Origin: Alsobacter sp045348435
GTDB lineage: Bacteria; Pseudomonadota; Alphaproteobacteria; Rhizobiales; Beijerinckiaceae
Direction: 5' to 3'
Length of the DNA stretch: 64,000 nucleotides
Assembly (NCBI RefSeq): GCF_045348435.1
Contig: NZ_CP157484.1
Coordinates: forward strand, 1-64,000
Part shown: in pieces, positions 1-8,913 of the stretch
Layout of the letters: every line of letters starts with the position of its first letter
How positions within the stretch are numbered: the stretch's first letter is position 1
Notes under the pieces: generated by a model
The model's input: only the letters and a program-made list of their open reading frames with translations
Told to the model about the DNA's origin: nothing
Databases searched by the model: none
Made by a program: the position numbers and the translations under genes

Positions 1-876
1 ATGCGCCTTTCCGTGTCGCCGCTCATGCCCGCCGCCTTGGCGGGCGTCGTCGTGGCGCTGTCGCTCTGGACGGCGCCCGCCTGGGCGGAGCCTCCCGCCA
101 AGGAGCTGTTCGGCGCGGTGACCCGACCGGCGGACCTGCCCTCGCGGGTGCTGGGCTTCTACGCCAAGGGCTGCCTCGCCGGCGCCGAGGCGCTGCCGGC
201 CGACGGCCCGGCCTGGCAGGTGATGCGCCCGTCCCGCAACCGCGCCTGGGGGCATCCCGCCCTGATCGCGTTTCTCGAGAAATTCGCCCGCAACGCGCCC
301 AGGACCAATGGCTGGCCCGGCATCCTTGTCGGCGACATCGCCCAGCCGCGCGGCGGGCCCATGAAGACCGGCCACGCCTCCCACCAGATCGGCCTCGACG
401 CGGATGTCTGGCTCACCCCGATGCCGCCGCGCGTGCTCTCCAGCCAGGAGCGCGAGGACATCGCCGCCGCCGACATGGTGCGCGACGACAAGCTCGACGT
501 GTCGACGAACTGGACCAAGGGCCAGCACGCGCTCATCAAGGCGGCGGCCCAGCAGCCGCAGGTGGAGCGCATCTTCGTCAACGCGGCGATCAAGAAGGCG
601 CTGTGCCGCGAGGCGACGGGCGACCGCAGCTGGCTGCGGCGCGTCCGGCCGATGTACGGCCACAACTGGCACATGCATATCCGCATGGCCTGCCCGGCGG
701 GCGAGACGGACTGCCAATCGCAGGACCCCGTGCCGCCTGGCGAGGGCTGCGGCAAGGAGCTCGACTACTGGTTCTCCGATGCGGTGCTGCACCCCAGGCC
801 CGGCGGCAAGCCCAAGCCCCCGATGGAGATGTCGGCGCTGCCCCAGGCCTGCCGGGCGGTCCTGAAGGCGCCCTGA
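1..876 (+). CDS. mepA: Penicillin-insensitive murein endopeptidase (MepA)
   Basis: A periplasmic LAS-type zinc metallopeptidase of 291 residues, expected to cut D-Ala-meso-DAP cross-bridges in peptidoglycan. Residues 1-29 form a signal peptide ending AWA. The zinc-binding motif GHASHQIGLDADVW spans about 124-137 (H125, H128, D133/D135), and the second histidine pair is NWHMH at 222-226. Length fits the family. The ATG is the first base of the window, so its ribosome-binding site cannot be seen and a start further upstream is possible. It converges with the UPF0114 gene, whose stop lies only 16 nt away. Confidence 0.92.
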   Translation: MRLSVSPLMPAALAGVVVALSLWTAPAWAEPPAKELFGAVTRPADLPSRVLGFYAKGCLAGAEALPADGPAWQVMRPSRNRAWGHPALIAFLEKFARNAPRTNGWPGILVGDIAQPRGGPMKTGHASHQIGLDADVWLTPMPPRVLSSQEREDIAAADMVRDDKLDVSTNWTKGQHALIKAAAQQPQVERIFVNAAIKKALCREATGDRSWLRRVRPMYGHNWHMHIRMACPAGETDCQSQDPVPPGEGCGKELDYWFSDAVLHPRPGGKPKPPMEMSALPQACRAVLKAP

Positions 877-892
877 GCGGCGCGCGCGGCGT

Positions 893-1396
893 TCAGTGTC
901 CCTTGGCCTCGCCGGAGATCTTGTCCGTCAGGGCCAGGAACACGCCCGAGATCACGAACACCATGTGGATGACGACGTACCACATCAGATCGCGGTCGCT
1001 CGTGTTCCTGACGTTCATGAACGCCTTGAGGAGCTGGATGGCCGAGATCGCCACGATCGACGACAGGAGCTTCAGCTTCAGCCCCGTGAAGTCGATCTTG
1101 CTCATCCAGTCCGGCCAGTCCTTGTGGGCGGCCTCGTCGATCTTGGAGACGAAGTTCTCGTAGCCGGAGAAGATCACGATCACGATGAGCGAGCCCGTGA
1201 AGGTGAGGTCGATGAGCGACAGAACTCCGAGAATGACGTCCGACTCGGTCGCGCTCGGGATCTGCAGGATGAAGTGCCAGATCTCCCGCATCGTCCGGGC
1301 CAGCAGCACGAAGAGCGCGAACACCAGCGTCACGTAGAACGGCGCGAGCAGCCAGCGGCTCGCAAACAAGAAACGCTCCAGATTCCGCTCGATCAT
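893..1396 (-). CDS. UPF0114 family integral membrane protein
   Basis: A 167-residue inner-membrane protein of the UPF0114 (YqhA) family. It starts MIERNLERFLFASRW, the typical family opening, and has about four hydrophobic segments (roughly residues 15-35, 55-75, 105-125 and 135-155). The family function is not firmly established. The ATG at 1396 was chosen because a GGGGGAG ribosome-binding site precedes it and homologs begin there; the frame stays open 20 codons further upstream. It is a single gene, convergent with mepA. Confidence 0.88.
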   Translation of the reverse strand: MIERNLERFLFASRWLLAPFYVTLVFALFVLLARTMREIWHFILQIPSATESDVILGVLSLIDLTFTGSLIVIVIFSGYENFVSKIDEAAHKDWPDWMSKIDFTGLKLKLLSSIVAISAIQLLKAFMNVRNTSDRDLMWYVVIHMVFVISGVFLALTDKISGEAKGH

Positions 1397-1477
1397 GGCT
1401 CCCCCGCGGCTCACAACGACAGTGCGGGCGGCCGCGTCCGGGCCGCCCGCACCCATGACGTCCTCAAAACGCGGCGG

Positions 1478-2134
1478 TCAGCCGGTGGCGACGCCCGTCC
1501 CGATGGGGCACGAAACCCCGGTGCCGCCCAGGCCGCAATAGCCCATCGGGTTCTTGGCCAGATATTGCTGGTGATAGTCCTCGGCGAAATAGAACGGCCC
1601 GGCGTCCGCCAGCTCGGTGGTGATCGGCCCGTAGCCCCGGGCGGCGAGCGCCCGCCCATAGGCGGCCTTGGAGGCCTCGGCCGCGGCCCGCTGCTCCGGC
1701 GACGTGGCGTAGACGCCCGACCGGTATTGCGTGCCGACGTCGTTGCCCTGGCGCATGCCCTGCGTCGGGTCGTGGTTCTCCCAGAACACCCGCAGCAGCT
1801 CCTCGTAGCTCACCTGCTGGGGGTCATAGACCACCAGCACCGCCTCGGTGTGGCCGGTCATGCCCGTGCAGGTCTCCTCATAGGTCGGGTTGGGGGTGAC
1901 GCCCCCGATATAGCCCACGGCGGTCGTCAGCACGCCCGGCGTCTGCCAGAACTTGCGCTCCGCGCCCCAGAAGCAGCCCAGCGCGAAGATCGCGGTCTGC
2001 GAGCCGGCCGGATAGGGGCCCTTCAGCGACGAGCCGTTGACGAAGTGCGTCTGCGCCGTCGGCAGCGGCTGGGCGCGGCCCGGCAGGGCTTCGTCGCGCG
2101 TGGGCAGGGCGGTCTTCTTGCGAAAGGAGAACAT
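1478..2134 (-). CDS. msrA: Peptide-methionine (S)-S-oxide reductase MsrA
   Basis: Cytoplasmic repair enzyme that reduces methionine-S-sulfoxide in proteins and free methionine. The catalytic motif GCFWGAE has its cysteine at residue 54. The conserved GYIGG block, TGHTEAVLV, and a NPMGYCG segment near the C-terminus carrying a likely resolving cysteine are present. It is 218 residues, with the N-terminal extension (MFSFRKK...) common in alphaproteobacterial MsrA. The frame runs open to 2317, but the ATG at 2134 has a purine-rich GAGG upstream and matches homolog starts. It is a single gene and there is no msrB nearby. Confidence 0.95.
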   Translation of the reverse strand: MFSFRKKTALPTRDEALPGRAQPLPTAQTHFVNGSSLKGPYPAGSQTAIFALGCFWGAERKFWQTPGVLTTAVGYIGGVTPNPTYEETCTGMTGHTEAVLVVYDPQQVSYEELLRVFWENHDPTQGMRQGNDVGTQYRSGVYATSPEQRAAAEASKAAYGRALAARGYGPITTELADAGPFYFAEDYHQQYLAKNPMGYCGLGGTGVSCPIGTGVATG

Positions 2135-2330
2135 GGGGGACCTCGCGACGGCAGGAAAGGCTGCGATGGAAAGCTGCAATGTGGGGTGCGGCGGCCGCTT
2201 TTTCGAGAGGGCTCGCGGCGCGCCGTCGCGGCTTAAACATGCTGCGAAACGGTGGAATCTGGCTTTTCGCACGGTGCATGCGACACCCAAAAACCGAGAC
2301 CCCGCTGTTTCCATCACAACACGGCAGGGT

Positions 2331-2651
2331 CTAGTCGCGCGGGGCGTAGCCCACCACGGGCTCCGGATCCGCCGCGAGCCGCACCAGCAGGAGCCCCAGT
2401 CCCAGCAGCGCCAGCGCCAGCGGCGCGCGCAGCAGCAGGGCGGCGCCGGAATCCCACAAGGCGGGGTGAACCCGGCCGAGCCCGGCCTGCATCCACGCCT
2501 GCGCGGCGGGCGCGGCGCGGTCCAGCGCGGCGCCGATCGAGGTCCAGGTCAGCGCCGCCGACGCGATGGAGCGCGTGCCGTCCACGGTCGCGCTCACGAA
2601 GGCGCCCGCCAGCGCGAAATACCCGATGGCCCTGATCAGAAAGCGGATCAT
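2331..2651 (-). CDS. Small conserved membrane protein, function unknown
   Basis: A 106-residue protein with two hydrophobic segments: the start (FLIRAIGYFALAGAFV) and the end (APLALALLGLGLLLV). The middle reads DGTRSIASAALTWTSIGAAL. I believe small proteins with this layout recur in Rhizobiales, but no function is known to me. The ATG at 2651 (MIRFLIRAIGY) was preferred over an upstream in-frame ATG because the hydrophobic segment then starts at the N-terminus. It is the last gene before tRNA-Ser. Confidence 0.62.
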   Translation of the reverse strand: MIRFLIRAIGYFALAGAFVSATVDGTRSIASAALTWTSIGAALDRAAPAAQAWMQAGLGRVHPALWDSGAALLLRAPLALALLGLGLLLVRLAADPEPVVGYAPRD

Positions 2652-2937
2652 CCCGGCTCCACGCCCCCCGCGATTCGCCACCCGCGTCTCGATGCGGCCT
2701 CGACCGTACGGCTACCGCCTCGCCGCCCGCCGCGCAACCGAAGCCTTCGGCCCGCGTGCATGGCCCCGACGGCGGGCTCAATCTCGGCCCCGCCCCGGCT
2801 CCCGCCCCCGCCCGCGCCCCATTCCAAGCCGGCGATCTCCCGCCCATCGGCCGCAACGCCGCACCATTCTCCGGTTCGCCTTGCGCCTCCCGCCGTCTTG
2901 ATGCTAGGAGGCTGCCTCGCGTCCCCACGGGGCGCAC

Positions 2938-3027
2938 GGAGGGGTGGCCGAGTGGTTGAAGGCGCACGCCTGGAAAGTGTGTATACGGGAAACCGTATCG
3001 CGGGTTCGAATCCCGCTCCCTCCGCCA
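2938..3027 (+). tRNA. tRNA-Ser (anticodon GGA)
   Basis: A class II tRNA. The acceptor strands GGAGGGG and TCCCTCC pair (one G-T wobble) followed by discriminator G and an encoded CCA. The D-arm starts TGGCCGAGTGG. The anticodon loop region CGCCTGGAAAGTG carries GGA. The long variable arm TATACGGGAAACCGTA is typical of tRNA-Ser, and the T-arm is CGGGTTCGAATCCCG. The layout matches E. coli tRNA-Ser(GGA). An integrase remnant begins about 65 nt downstream, so the 3' end probably served as an attachment site. Confidence 0.97.
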
Positions 3028-3091
3028 GCTTTATTCAGTAAACAGTTGCAGAAATTGAGTTTTCAGATATCTGCACCTTGGTTGCCCCACC

Positions 3092-3506
3092 TTATTCCCC
3101 ACCGCGCGTAGCTGCCTGAGCCAACTTAAGAGTCCCCGCGATACGCTCGTCGCGAGCATCCAAGTTTGAAGTATGCGACGTCGGCGTAGGTGAGCTTGCT
3201 GCGGTAGCCATGCTCGTTGGCCAGCCAAGTGAAGAACGCCTTTACGCCGGCCAGGGTCGATGCAATGGAGGCGACGCTCAAAGGCTTGCCGGTCATTGCG
3301 CTCGTCCGTTCCTGGAGCTCACGCTTGAATCCGACGGCCTGCTCTCGTTGGAACCGGCCGAAGCCGCGACAACCCGTGTACTTTTCGAACTGTAAGACTG
3401 CTTGGGCCGCGGCATTCGCGGATGCCTGGCTGCGCTGGTTAGCTTCCCGAAGCCACTGGAGATAACGCCTCATCGCGCGCTCGTTGCGAGGGTTGATGGT
3501 GCCCAT
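3092..3506 (-). pseudogene. Remnant of tRNA-associated tyrosine recombinase (integrase), frameshifted and truncated
   Basis: Residues from MGTINPRNERAMRRYLQWL onward look like the N-terminal SAM-like core-binding domain of a phage/island integrase (INPRNER opening, FEKYTGC, REQAVGFKREL, KAFFTWLANEHGYRSKL, YADVAYF). After YFKL near 3160 the frame breaks. Shifting by one base continues as DARDERIAGTLKLAQAATRG and stops at 3092. The catalytic half (R-H-R-Y box) is missing. The gene points toward the tRNA-Ser 3' end, as island integrases do. An in-frame extension upstream to 3605 lacks the family look. Confidence 0.75.
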
Positions 3507-4092
3507 GGCTGAATCCGCCGGACCGGAAGGGAGATTGAGCCCAGGGTCGCTGACGACGGGATCGGCATGGCGGCACAGGCCCAAGAAGGCGCGCCTGGGA
3601 AACATGGCTCCGACAATGTAGCGATCTTCGTTCGCCAGCTTTCAGGCGCACTCGTCAGGTCCGCCTCCCCGGTGGCTGGAACGACCGTCACCATTCGATT
3701 TCCCGCCAGCGTAGATGGGTAGAAGCCACAAGCTGGCGAGCCTAGCGGGATGGGACGGGGGTGAGGCGGGGTCAAAATCGTGCAGTAACAGATCGGGTTT
3801 CATAGCCCGACCGAAGCGAGCGCCACAGCGGTCCAGCCTGGAGCCGCTTCACGTGCCGCGCCGGCAGAGTTGATGCAGCTCAATGCGCGTCGATCAGGCC
3901 CGTAGCATCGTCGCCACGCCGCGCCAGCAGGCCCGTTGCCGGACCGCTCGACCGCGCGGTCAGTCGCTGCGACGCGCTGACCGGAATGCTTGGACTATGG
4001 ATGCGCATTCGCCAGTATCCTCTCATTGCTGGATCGTGAGCGGTATTGAGAGGCGACCGCCGACCCGATTCGCCGCCTGAGGGGAAACGCCC
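3507..4092. other. Gene-poor stretch after the integrase remnant
   Basis: About 590 bp in which short open frames exist on both strands but none shows a recognisable domain, a convincing start or core-like codon use. It probably represents decayed island sequence. The first convincing gene afterwards is the small peptide at 4093. Confidence 0.5.
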
Positions 4093-4257
4093 ATGTCTCT
4101 TGGATCCATTCTTCTCATCGTTCTGGTCATATTTCTCCTTGGGGGCTTCAGTGGCCGTTTCGGCGGGTACGGCTACGGATTTGGTCACGGCGGTATCGGT
4201 GTGATCGGGCTGCTCCTGATCATCATCCTCGTCTTGCTCGTGCTCGGGCGGATTTGA
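4093..4257 (+). CDS. Small DUF3309-like hydrophobic protein
   Basis: A 54-residue protein: a hydrophobic N-terminal helix (SILLIVLVIFLLGG), a Gly/Tyr-rich linker (FGGYGYGFGHGG) and a hydrophobic C-terminal helix ending LVLLVLGRI. This two-helix layout, with an MSLGxILLI opening and an LGR(I/L) end, resembles the DUF3309 small membrane proteins common in Rhizobiales, although the linker is more glycine-rich than usual. A GGGGAAA run lies 5-11 nt before the ATG and fits a ribosome-binding site. It lies 34 bp ahead of the permease and may be cotranscribed with it. No function is known. Confidence 0.68.
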   Translation: MSLGSILLIVLVIFLLGGFSGRFGGYGYGFGHGGIGVIGLLLIIILVLLVLGRI

Positions 4258-4291
4258 AGGTCTTCGGTCGCGCCTGCCGGAGCAGTCCACT

Positions 4292-5452
4292 ATGGCCGTG
4301 ATTGCAACCGAAACGTACCGTCTGCGTCGGCGGGTGCGCGAGCCTGACACGCAGCTCGGACTGGCCGCGCGCTATTGGCGGAGCGCGTCAGGCTTCTGGC
4401 GTGGGCCGGGAGCCTGGAAGGCGCAGGGTCTCGCAGGGCTCGTGGTCTGCAGCGTGATCCTGCAACTTTCGATCCAGTATCGCCTGAACTACTGGGGGCG
4501 AGATTTTTTCGACGCATTCGGCCGTCGTGACGGCGCCACTCTTCAATCCCAGGCCTTGCTGTTTTTGCCGCTCGCCGGGGCGAGTCTTCTGGCGACGGTC
4601 TTTGCGGTGTGGGCGCGCATGACGACCCAGCGGCGTTGGCGCGCTTGGCTGACGGGTCACCTCATCGATCGTTGGCTGCTGCATGAGCGGTTCAGAAACC
4701 TGACTTTCACCGTCGGCGAAGATCAGAACCCAGAGTACCGCATCGCCGAAGACGCTCGAGCCGCCACCGACGCGCCAATCGCGCTGGCGGTCGGCCTGCT
4801 CAACGCGGTCCTCAGCGCGATCATCTTCATCGGAATCTTGTGGAATGTCGGAGGCGATCTCATCGTCGAGGGGCGCGGATTCACGCTCACGATCCCGAAA
4901 TATCTGGTGATTGCGGTCGCGTTGTATTCGGCCCTGCTCACCCTTGCGGCGATGGTCATCGGCCGTCGCCTGGTAAGCGTGATTGCCAGCAAGAACGCCG
5001 CTGAGGCTCAATTTCGGTCGGTCGGGTCCCACTTGCAGGAGAGGTCCGCGGCGCTGCCGACAGCCATCGGTCGACCCGAGCAGCATCATGCGCTGGCGGA
5101 AGCGCTCGGGATCGTGATCGCAAGCTGGCGGAGAGTCTGCTTCCAGCTCATGCGCATGACGATGGTGTCACAAGGAAACATTCTGCTGGCGCCTGTCCTC
5201 GCCTGGGGGCTGTGCGCGCCAAAATACCTGCTGGGCTCGATGTCGCTCGGCGAGGTGGCGCAGGTGACCGCGGCCTTCATCACCGTGCAGGCCGCCCTCA
5301 ACTGGTTCGTCGAGAACTACGCCGGTCTGGCGGATTGCATGTCCTCGGTGAACCGCGTGGCGTCCCTGCTGTTCGCCTTCGACCAGCTCGACAGCGACGA
5401 CCCCGTGTCCGCGGGCGCGCTTGCGACGCCCTCCGACATGGCGGGTAAATGA
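4292..5452 (+). CDS. ABC-type permease domain (SbmA/BacA-YddA family), no ATPase domain
   Basis: A 386-residue membrane protein related to the transmembrane half of YddA-type ABC exporters and the SbmA/BacA family. Landmarks are LNYWGRDFFDAF, RMTTQRRWRAWLTGHLIDRW, NPEYRIAEDAR and LGEVAQVTAAFITVQ. Full YddA-type proteins continue into a nucleotide-binding domain; here the protein stops after the last helices and no Walker A or signature motif follows. It may be a natural permease-only protein like SbmA or BacA, or a truncation. The usual charged stretch after the fourth helix reads SHLQERSAALPTAIG, different from the common ENAE pattern. Confidence 0.7.
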   Translation: MAVIATETYRLRRRVREPDTQLGLAARYWRSASGFWRGPGAWKAQGLAGLVVCSVILQLSIQYRLNYWGRDFFDAFGRRDGATLQSQALLFLPLAGASLLATVFAVWARMTTQRRWRAWLTGHLIDRWLLHERFRNLTFTVGEDQNPEYRIAEDARAATDAPIALAVGLLNAVLSAIIFIGILWNVGGDLIVEGRGFTLTIPKYLVIAVALYSALLTLAAMVIGRRLVSVIASKNAAEAQFRSVGSHLQERSAALPTAIGRPEQHHALAEALGIVIASWRRVCFQLMRMTMVSQGNILLAPVLAWGLCAPKYLLGSMSLGEVAQVTAAFITVQAALNWFVENYAGLADCMSSVNRVASLLFAFDQLDSDDPVSAGALATPSDMAGK

Positions 5453-5606
5453 CTGCCAAGGGATGCTGAAAACAGACATATCAACAAAAGTCTCGTTGAG
5501 TGCGATATATAAGCATCAATAAGCGACTGAAGAACAGGCAACCAATTTCATCAGCAGATGTTTCCAGTAGGGTTGGATACGACTTCCAATCCGCAAGGAA
5601 CGAAAA

Positions 5607-6001
5607 TTGCAAAAATCTGATGCGGTAGCCTCCCTCCTCCTCTTCGCCGAGGACGAGCGACTATCCTGGACATGCTCGAGGGCGCCTTGCGGGACGCGGG
5701 GTTCGACGTCGTCTGCGCAGGCGACGGTGAGGGAGCCATGAAGGAGATCGAAGAAGACGTGAGTCGATTTGGCGCCATCATCACTGATGCGCATCTGGGC
5801 GCGGGTCCCGACGGCTGGGAGGTCGTCAGGCGCGCCCGCGAACTCGCGCCGTCTCTTCCCGTCATCTACATCACCGGCGCGGGCGCCGCCGAATGGGCCT
5901 CGCAGGGGGTGCCGAACAGCGTGCTAATCACGAAGCCTTTTGTGCCAGCTCAGGTCATCACCGCGATCGCAGGCCTGCTGAACCAGAGTGATGTTTGCTG
6001 A
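5607..6001 (+). pseudogene. Response-regulator receiver domain, frameshifted near its N-terminus
   Basis: From the ATG at 5672 the frame reads a receiver domain: phospho-acceptor region AIITDAHLGAG, YITGAG, and the conserved lysine in LITKPF. The acidic opening LLLFAEDE lies in a different frame just upstream, reading from a TTG at 5607 preceded by AAGGA. The two halves join as LFAEDE/ATILDMLEGAL if one base is removed near 5657-5662. As written, the in-frame protein lacks the first beta strand and the acidic pair that binds Mg2+. No DNA-binding output domain is present. Either a mutation or a sequencing error could explain it. Confidence 0.65.
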
Positions 6002-6205
6002 GCGGGCAGACACGTCGTGATCCAAGCTCGGCGCAAACGTCATCATTTTCAAGCGTGCGTCGTTCAATGTCTGACGCTGTCGCCGGCGAGCTCCTGCCAC
6101 AGCGATTCTTCGTGCTCCCACCTCGTCAAATCACTGAGACATCGGCTCCAGATCTGGCAAGGCCGGTCAGATCTGGCCCATTCGCGGCCGTCGGAGTCGA
6201 CCCAC

Positions 6206-6934
6206 ATGAAGCTCGCTAAAGGCATCCTTTTCTTGACGTTTATGAGCTTAACGGCCACGCAAGCCCGCGCAGAGTGCCAGATCGCGGACGCGAAACTGGA
6301 GGAAGCAATTCGCAATCGTCCGAAGTTCCAGGGCCCTGAAAACCGGCAGAGCGTGCGCGACCTTCGAAGCTTGCGCGACGCCGCATTGACGCTGTGGTCC
6401 TACGGCCGTCAGGATGATTGCGAGCGGCTCGTAGCTACGATCCGGGAGCTTGTGTCGGGGCCGTCAATGGAGACGCTCGGCGGCAATGACGAGGAGGACG
6501 CGGAAGCGCAGATGGACGCCACGAAGCCGCAAGCCTCTCGCGGCGCCGTGAAGGGCGAGCGCGACCGAAAGGGCGCCAAGCCGCTGGTCAACATTGAGGA
6601 CCTGGCGCCCGGGATGAGAGCTGACGAGATCATCGGCGCCGAGGTGCGTAGTTCCGACGACAAGATCATCGGGGAGGTCAGAAATGTCGTGTTCGGCACG
6701 AAAGACCGGCGGGACTATGCAATCGTCGCCGCGGGCGGGTTCTTCACGCCAGGAAAGGACAGCATCGTCGTCCCGATTCGGGCCTTGAAGGTCTCGCAGG
6801 AGCGGGTCAGCTTTTTCCTCCCGATGTCACAGGCGAAGGTGAAGACGATCCCTTTTATGCCCGACCAGGACTACCGCTGGCTCTCTGACGAGGATTGGCG
6901 CGATCGGAACGACAAGCTGTTCGCTTCCCCCTGA
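6206..6934 (+). CDS. Secreted PRC-barrel domain protein
   Basis: A 242-residue protein with a signal peptide (MKLAKGILFLTFMSLTATQARA) and a charged middle (residues about 85-125, rich in D, E, K, R). A C-terminal PRC-barrel-like domain reads GAEVRSSDDKIIGEVRNVVFG, then DYAIVAAGGFF and VVPIRALKV. PRC-barrel proteins of this secreted kind are common in Rhizobiales and their role is not settled. The ATG at 6206 was picked over the upstream in-frame start at 6017 because it opens the signal peptide. Confidence 0.75.
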   Translation: MKLAKGILFLTFMSLTATQARAECQIADAKLEEAIRNRPKFQGPENRQSVRDLRSLRDAALTLWSYGRQDDCERLVATIRELVSGPSMETLGGNDEEDAEAQMDATKPQASRGAVKGERDRKGAKPLVNIEDLAPGMRADEIIGAEVRSSDDKIIGEVRNVVFGTKDRRDYAIVAAGGFFTPGKDSIVVPIRALKVSQERVSFFLPMSQAKVKTIPFMPDQDYRWLSDEDWRDRNDKLFASP

Positions 6935-7462
6935 ACGATGGCCGAGTGCGGCAGAGCACCCTTTAGCGCTGGCGGACGACCCCGCCGAGGCCGACGTTTA
7001 TATCAAGCACCGGGGAGATGAGACAGTGTAGCTCCCCGTGCTCCCCGTGGCTGAATTTCCCTTGTAGCACTACGCGCCTCGGCAAAGACCCAGAGTGAGC
7101 ATACTGCCCGCTCACCACCTCACCCCGCTTTGGCAAAGTGTGCTTCGGCTTTGCTTGGTCCGGATTTCCACCACGTCCTGTCAAACCGGAATCGGCTGCC
7201 GTTAACCCGGGACGCTGGGCCTGAGGCCGTCCAGCGGCCAGCATGGTGTCTATCTCGCTCAGTTTGGCATCGAACCTTCCTGTCCAGCGGCATCCATCCG
7301 AGACCTCCCGCACACGCCTCGTCTTGCGCGGGAATTCGAGATCGCCCCACCGGCCGATCCATAATGACTCCTGAACGGCGAGATGGTCGCACATGAGATC
7401 CAGGAAATCAGCTTCGGGGATGCCCGAGCGGGAAGACTCGAAGCAGACGAGGATAAAGCGCG
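6935..7462. other. Gene-poor stretch, possible decayed coding fragments
   Basis: About 530 bp with no recognisable gene. A 144-codon minus-strand frame (6963-7394) has no domain I know. A short plus-strand frame at 7383-7466 (MVAHEIQEISFGDARAG...) has a coding-like composition but only 27 codons, and could be the tail of a lost gene. Confidence 0.4.
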
Positions 7463-8578
7463 CTAGGTGAGTGGCGACAATTCCACCTGATCACTGATGA
7501 CCGCCCACCTCGACTGCGAGATCCGATATCCCGCAGCGGCAGCAAGCGGGGCGAACCCCTCCAGCCCTCGTGGGTGGAGCTTCAGTCTGCTCTGGATAGC
7601 CTGACTGCGCCTGCGCTGGTCTGAGCTCGTTACCGAGCCGATCACCGCGCTGGCTCCTCGCCCGCCTGCGCGCAGGCTCGACAGATTGCGGATGATCTCG
7701 TCGTCGCTCCCGTACTCGAAGAGACCGCCCTCGGACGAGGCCACGACAACGGCGTCCCCTGCCGTAAGCGCGGTCACAAGCGCGTCCAACAGCCCCGTGT
7801 CGCTCCAGTCATAGGCGAGCCGGCGAAGGGACACAGTGATTCCGTGAAGCGGCCGCCCCTCGCGTCGAAGCTCATCCAGAGCCGACGCGCCAAACGCCGG
7901 CCCCTCCTCGTCGAGGTCGAGGACATGGATCTCGACCGGGCCGAGCAACTCTGGCGAGGAAGCAGCCGTGATGATCACCGCGTTGATCGCGTCCATCGCC
8001 GGGCCGCCAGCGATGTCGATCAGATGCAACGGCCTGCGGGGCGCTCCGCGAAGTTCGCGGGCGGCCGCCGCGGCAATCAGCTCGGCCGTCTGCTGCATGC
8101 GCAGACGCAGCAAGGTCGCATTGGGTGAGCGGGAGAACCGCTGGTCCACCTCACCGTCGTAAGGCGGGAGCAGGTTGCCGTATCCAAGCTTCATCGCGTA
8201 CGTCGTGAGCCCGTCCAGGAACGACGACCCGGGTTGAACCATAGCGTGCACGAACCTGGATCGCCGCGCGGCGGAGTTGAGCATCCATCCCATCACGAAG
8301 GCCGGGACGAGACGGTGGAGCCGGTCCTGCCGCTCCACCTCGCGCCGCAGCGCCTCCACGCTCGTCTCATCGTCTGGCAGAGCGAACCGGGGGTGTGTGA
8401 CATCAATGATTGGCAAATTGGCGCCCTGCCGGGTGGGCGCGAGGGCCACGCCAGCCCGCAGCAAGTCGTCATACGTCGCGCTCATGGCTGCGTTTTCCTG
8501 GTTATCCACCAACGCCGGCGCCGCGAGGCGGCGCGCGTAGTCGCGCAAGTGATCCGGCCACATTTCTGAGAGCTGCAC
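7463..8578 (-). CDS. Hypothetical protein with methyltransferase-like nucleotide-binding segment
   Basis: A 371-residue cytoplasmic protein that I do not recognise as a named family. Residues about 185-200 read LHLIDIAGGPAMDAINAV, similar to SAM-binding motif I (acidic strand, then GGxxxD). IHVLDLDEEGP about 30 residues later resembles the post-I acidic strand. The N-terminal third (WMLNSAARRSRFVHAMVQPG, LTTYAMKLG) could be a helical cap. The GTG start at 8578 has no clear ribosome-binding site, and in-frame ATGs at 8563 and 8485 are alternatives. No partner gene is adjacent. Confidence 0.5.
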   Translation of the reverse strand: MQLSEMWPDHLRDYARRLAAPALVDNQENAAMSATYDDLLRAGVALAPTRQGANLPIIDVTHPRFALPDDETSVEALRREVERQDRLHRLVPAFVMGWMLNSAARRSRFVHAMVQPGSSFLDGLTTYAMKLGYGNLLPPYDGEVDQRFSRSPNATLLRLRMQQTAELIAAAAARELRGAPRRPLHLIDIAGGPAMDAINAVIITAASSPELLGPVEIHVLDLDEEGPAFGASALDELRREGRPLHGITVSLRRLAYDWSDTGLLDALVTALTAGDAVVVASSEGGLFEYGSDDEIIRNLSSLRAGGRGASAVIGSVTSSDQRRRSQAIQSRLKLHPRGLEGFAPLAAAAGYRISQSRWAVISDQVELSPLT

Positions 8579-8727
8579 GAAGCGGGTGCGATCGCCTTTG
8601 TAAAGCGCTCATGATGCTTCATCGTAGCCCATAAGCATTGCCGAGCGCGGCAGACATGAGGCGGTGGGCAGCCTGCCTGCGCGGGCGGGCGGCCTCGCGC
8701 TCGCCTCAGTCCGTTTCCGAAACAGAA

Positions 8728-8913
8728 TCAGGCTGCATTAGTGAGCCGCCGCGCGTTGGCCCGCACCACCTGGCGATAATTTCCGACAACATTGTCGATG
8801 GACTCGCCCGCGAGCAGGCTGCTTGCGGCTCGCTGTGCGACCGCGACCTTCTCAGGAATTGCTTCTGCGTCGGCCTCCGTGATCTGGTTATCCGAAATGG
8901 CGCGCCAGGACAT
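8728..8913 (-). CDS. Small hypothetical protein
   Basis: A 61-residue frame starting MSWRAISDNQITEADAEAI and ending RANARRLTNAA. It is mostly helical, alanine-rich and charged, and its composition looks coding. There is no signal peptide, no known domain and no clear ribosome-binding site, and the open frame continues upstream to 9102 without better evidence. It may be a real small gene or a fragment. Confidence is low. Confidence 0.3.
   Translation of the reverse strand: MSWRAISDNQITEADAEAIPEKVAVAQRAASSLLAGESIDNVVGNYRQVVRANARRLTNAA

Noticed and set aside
6963..7394. 144-codon minus-strand frame
   Set aside because: It has no recognisable domain, no clear ribosome-binding site and atypical composition, so it was left as unassigned sequence.
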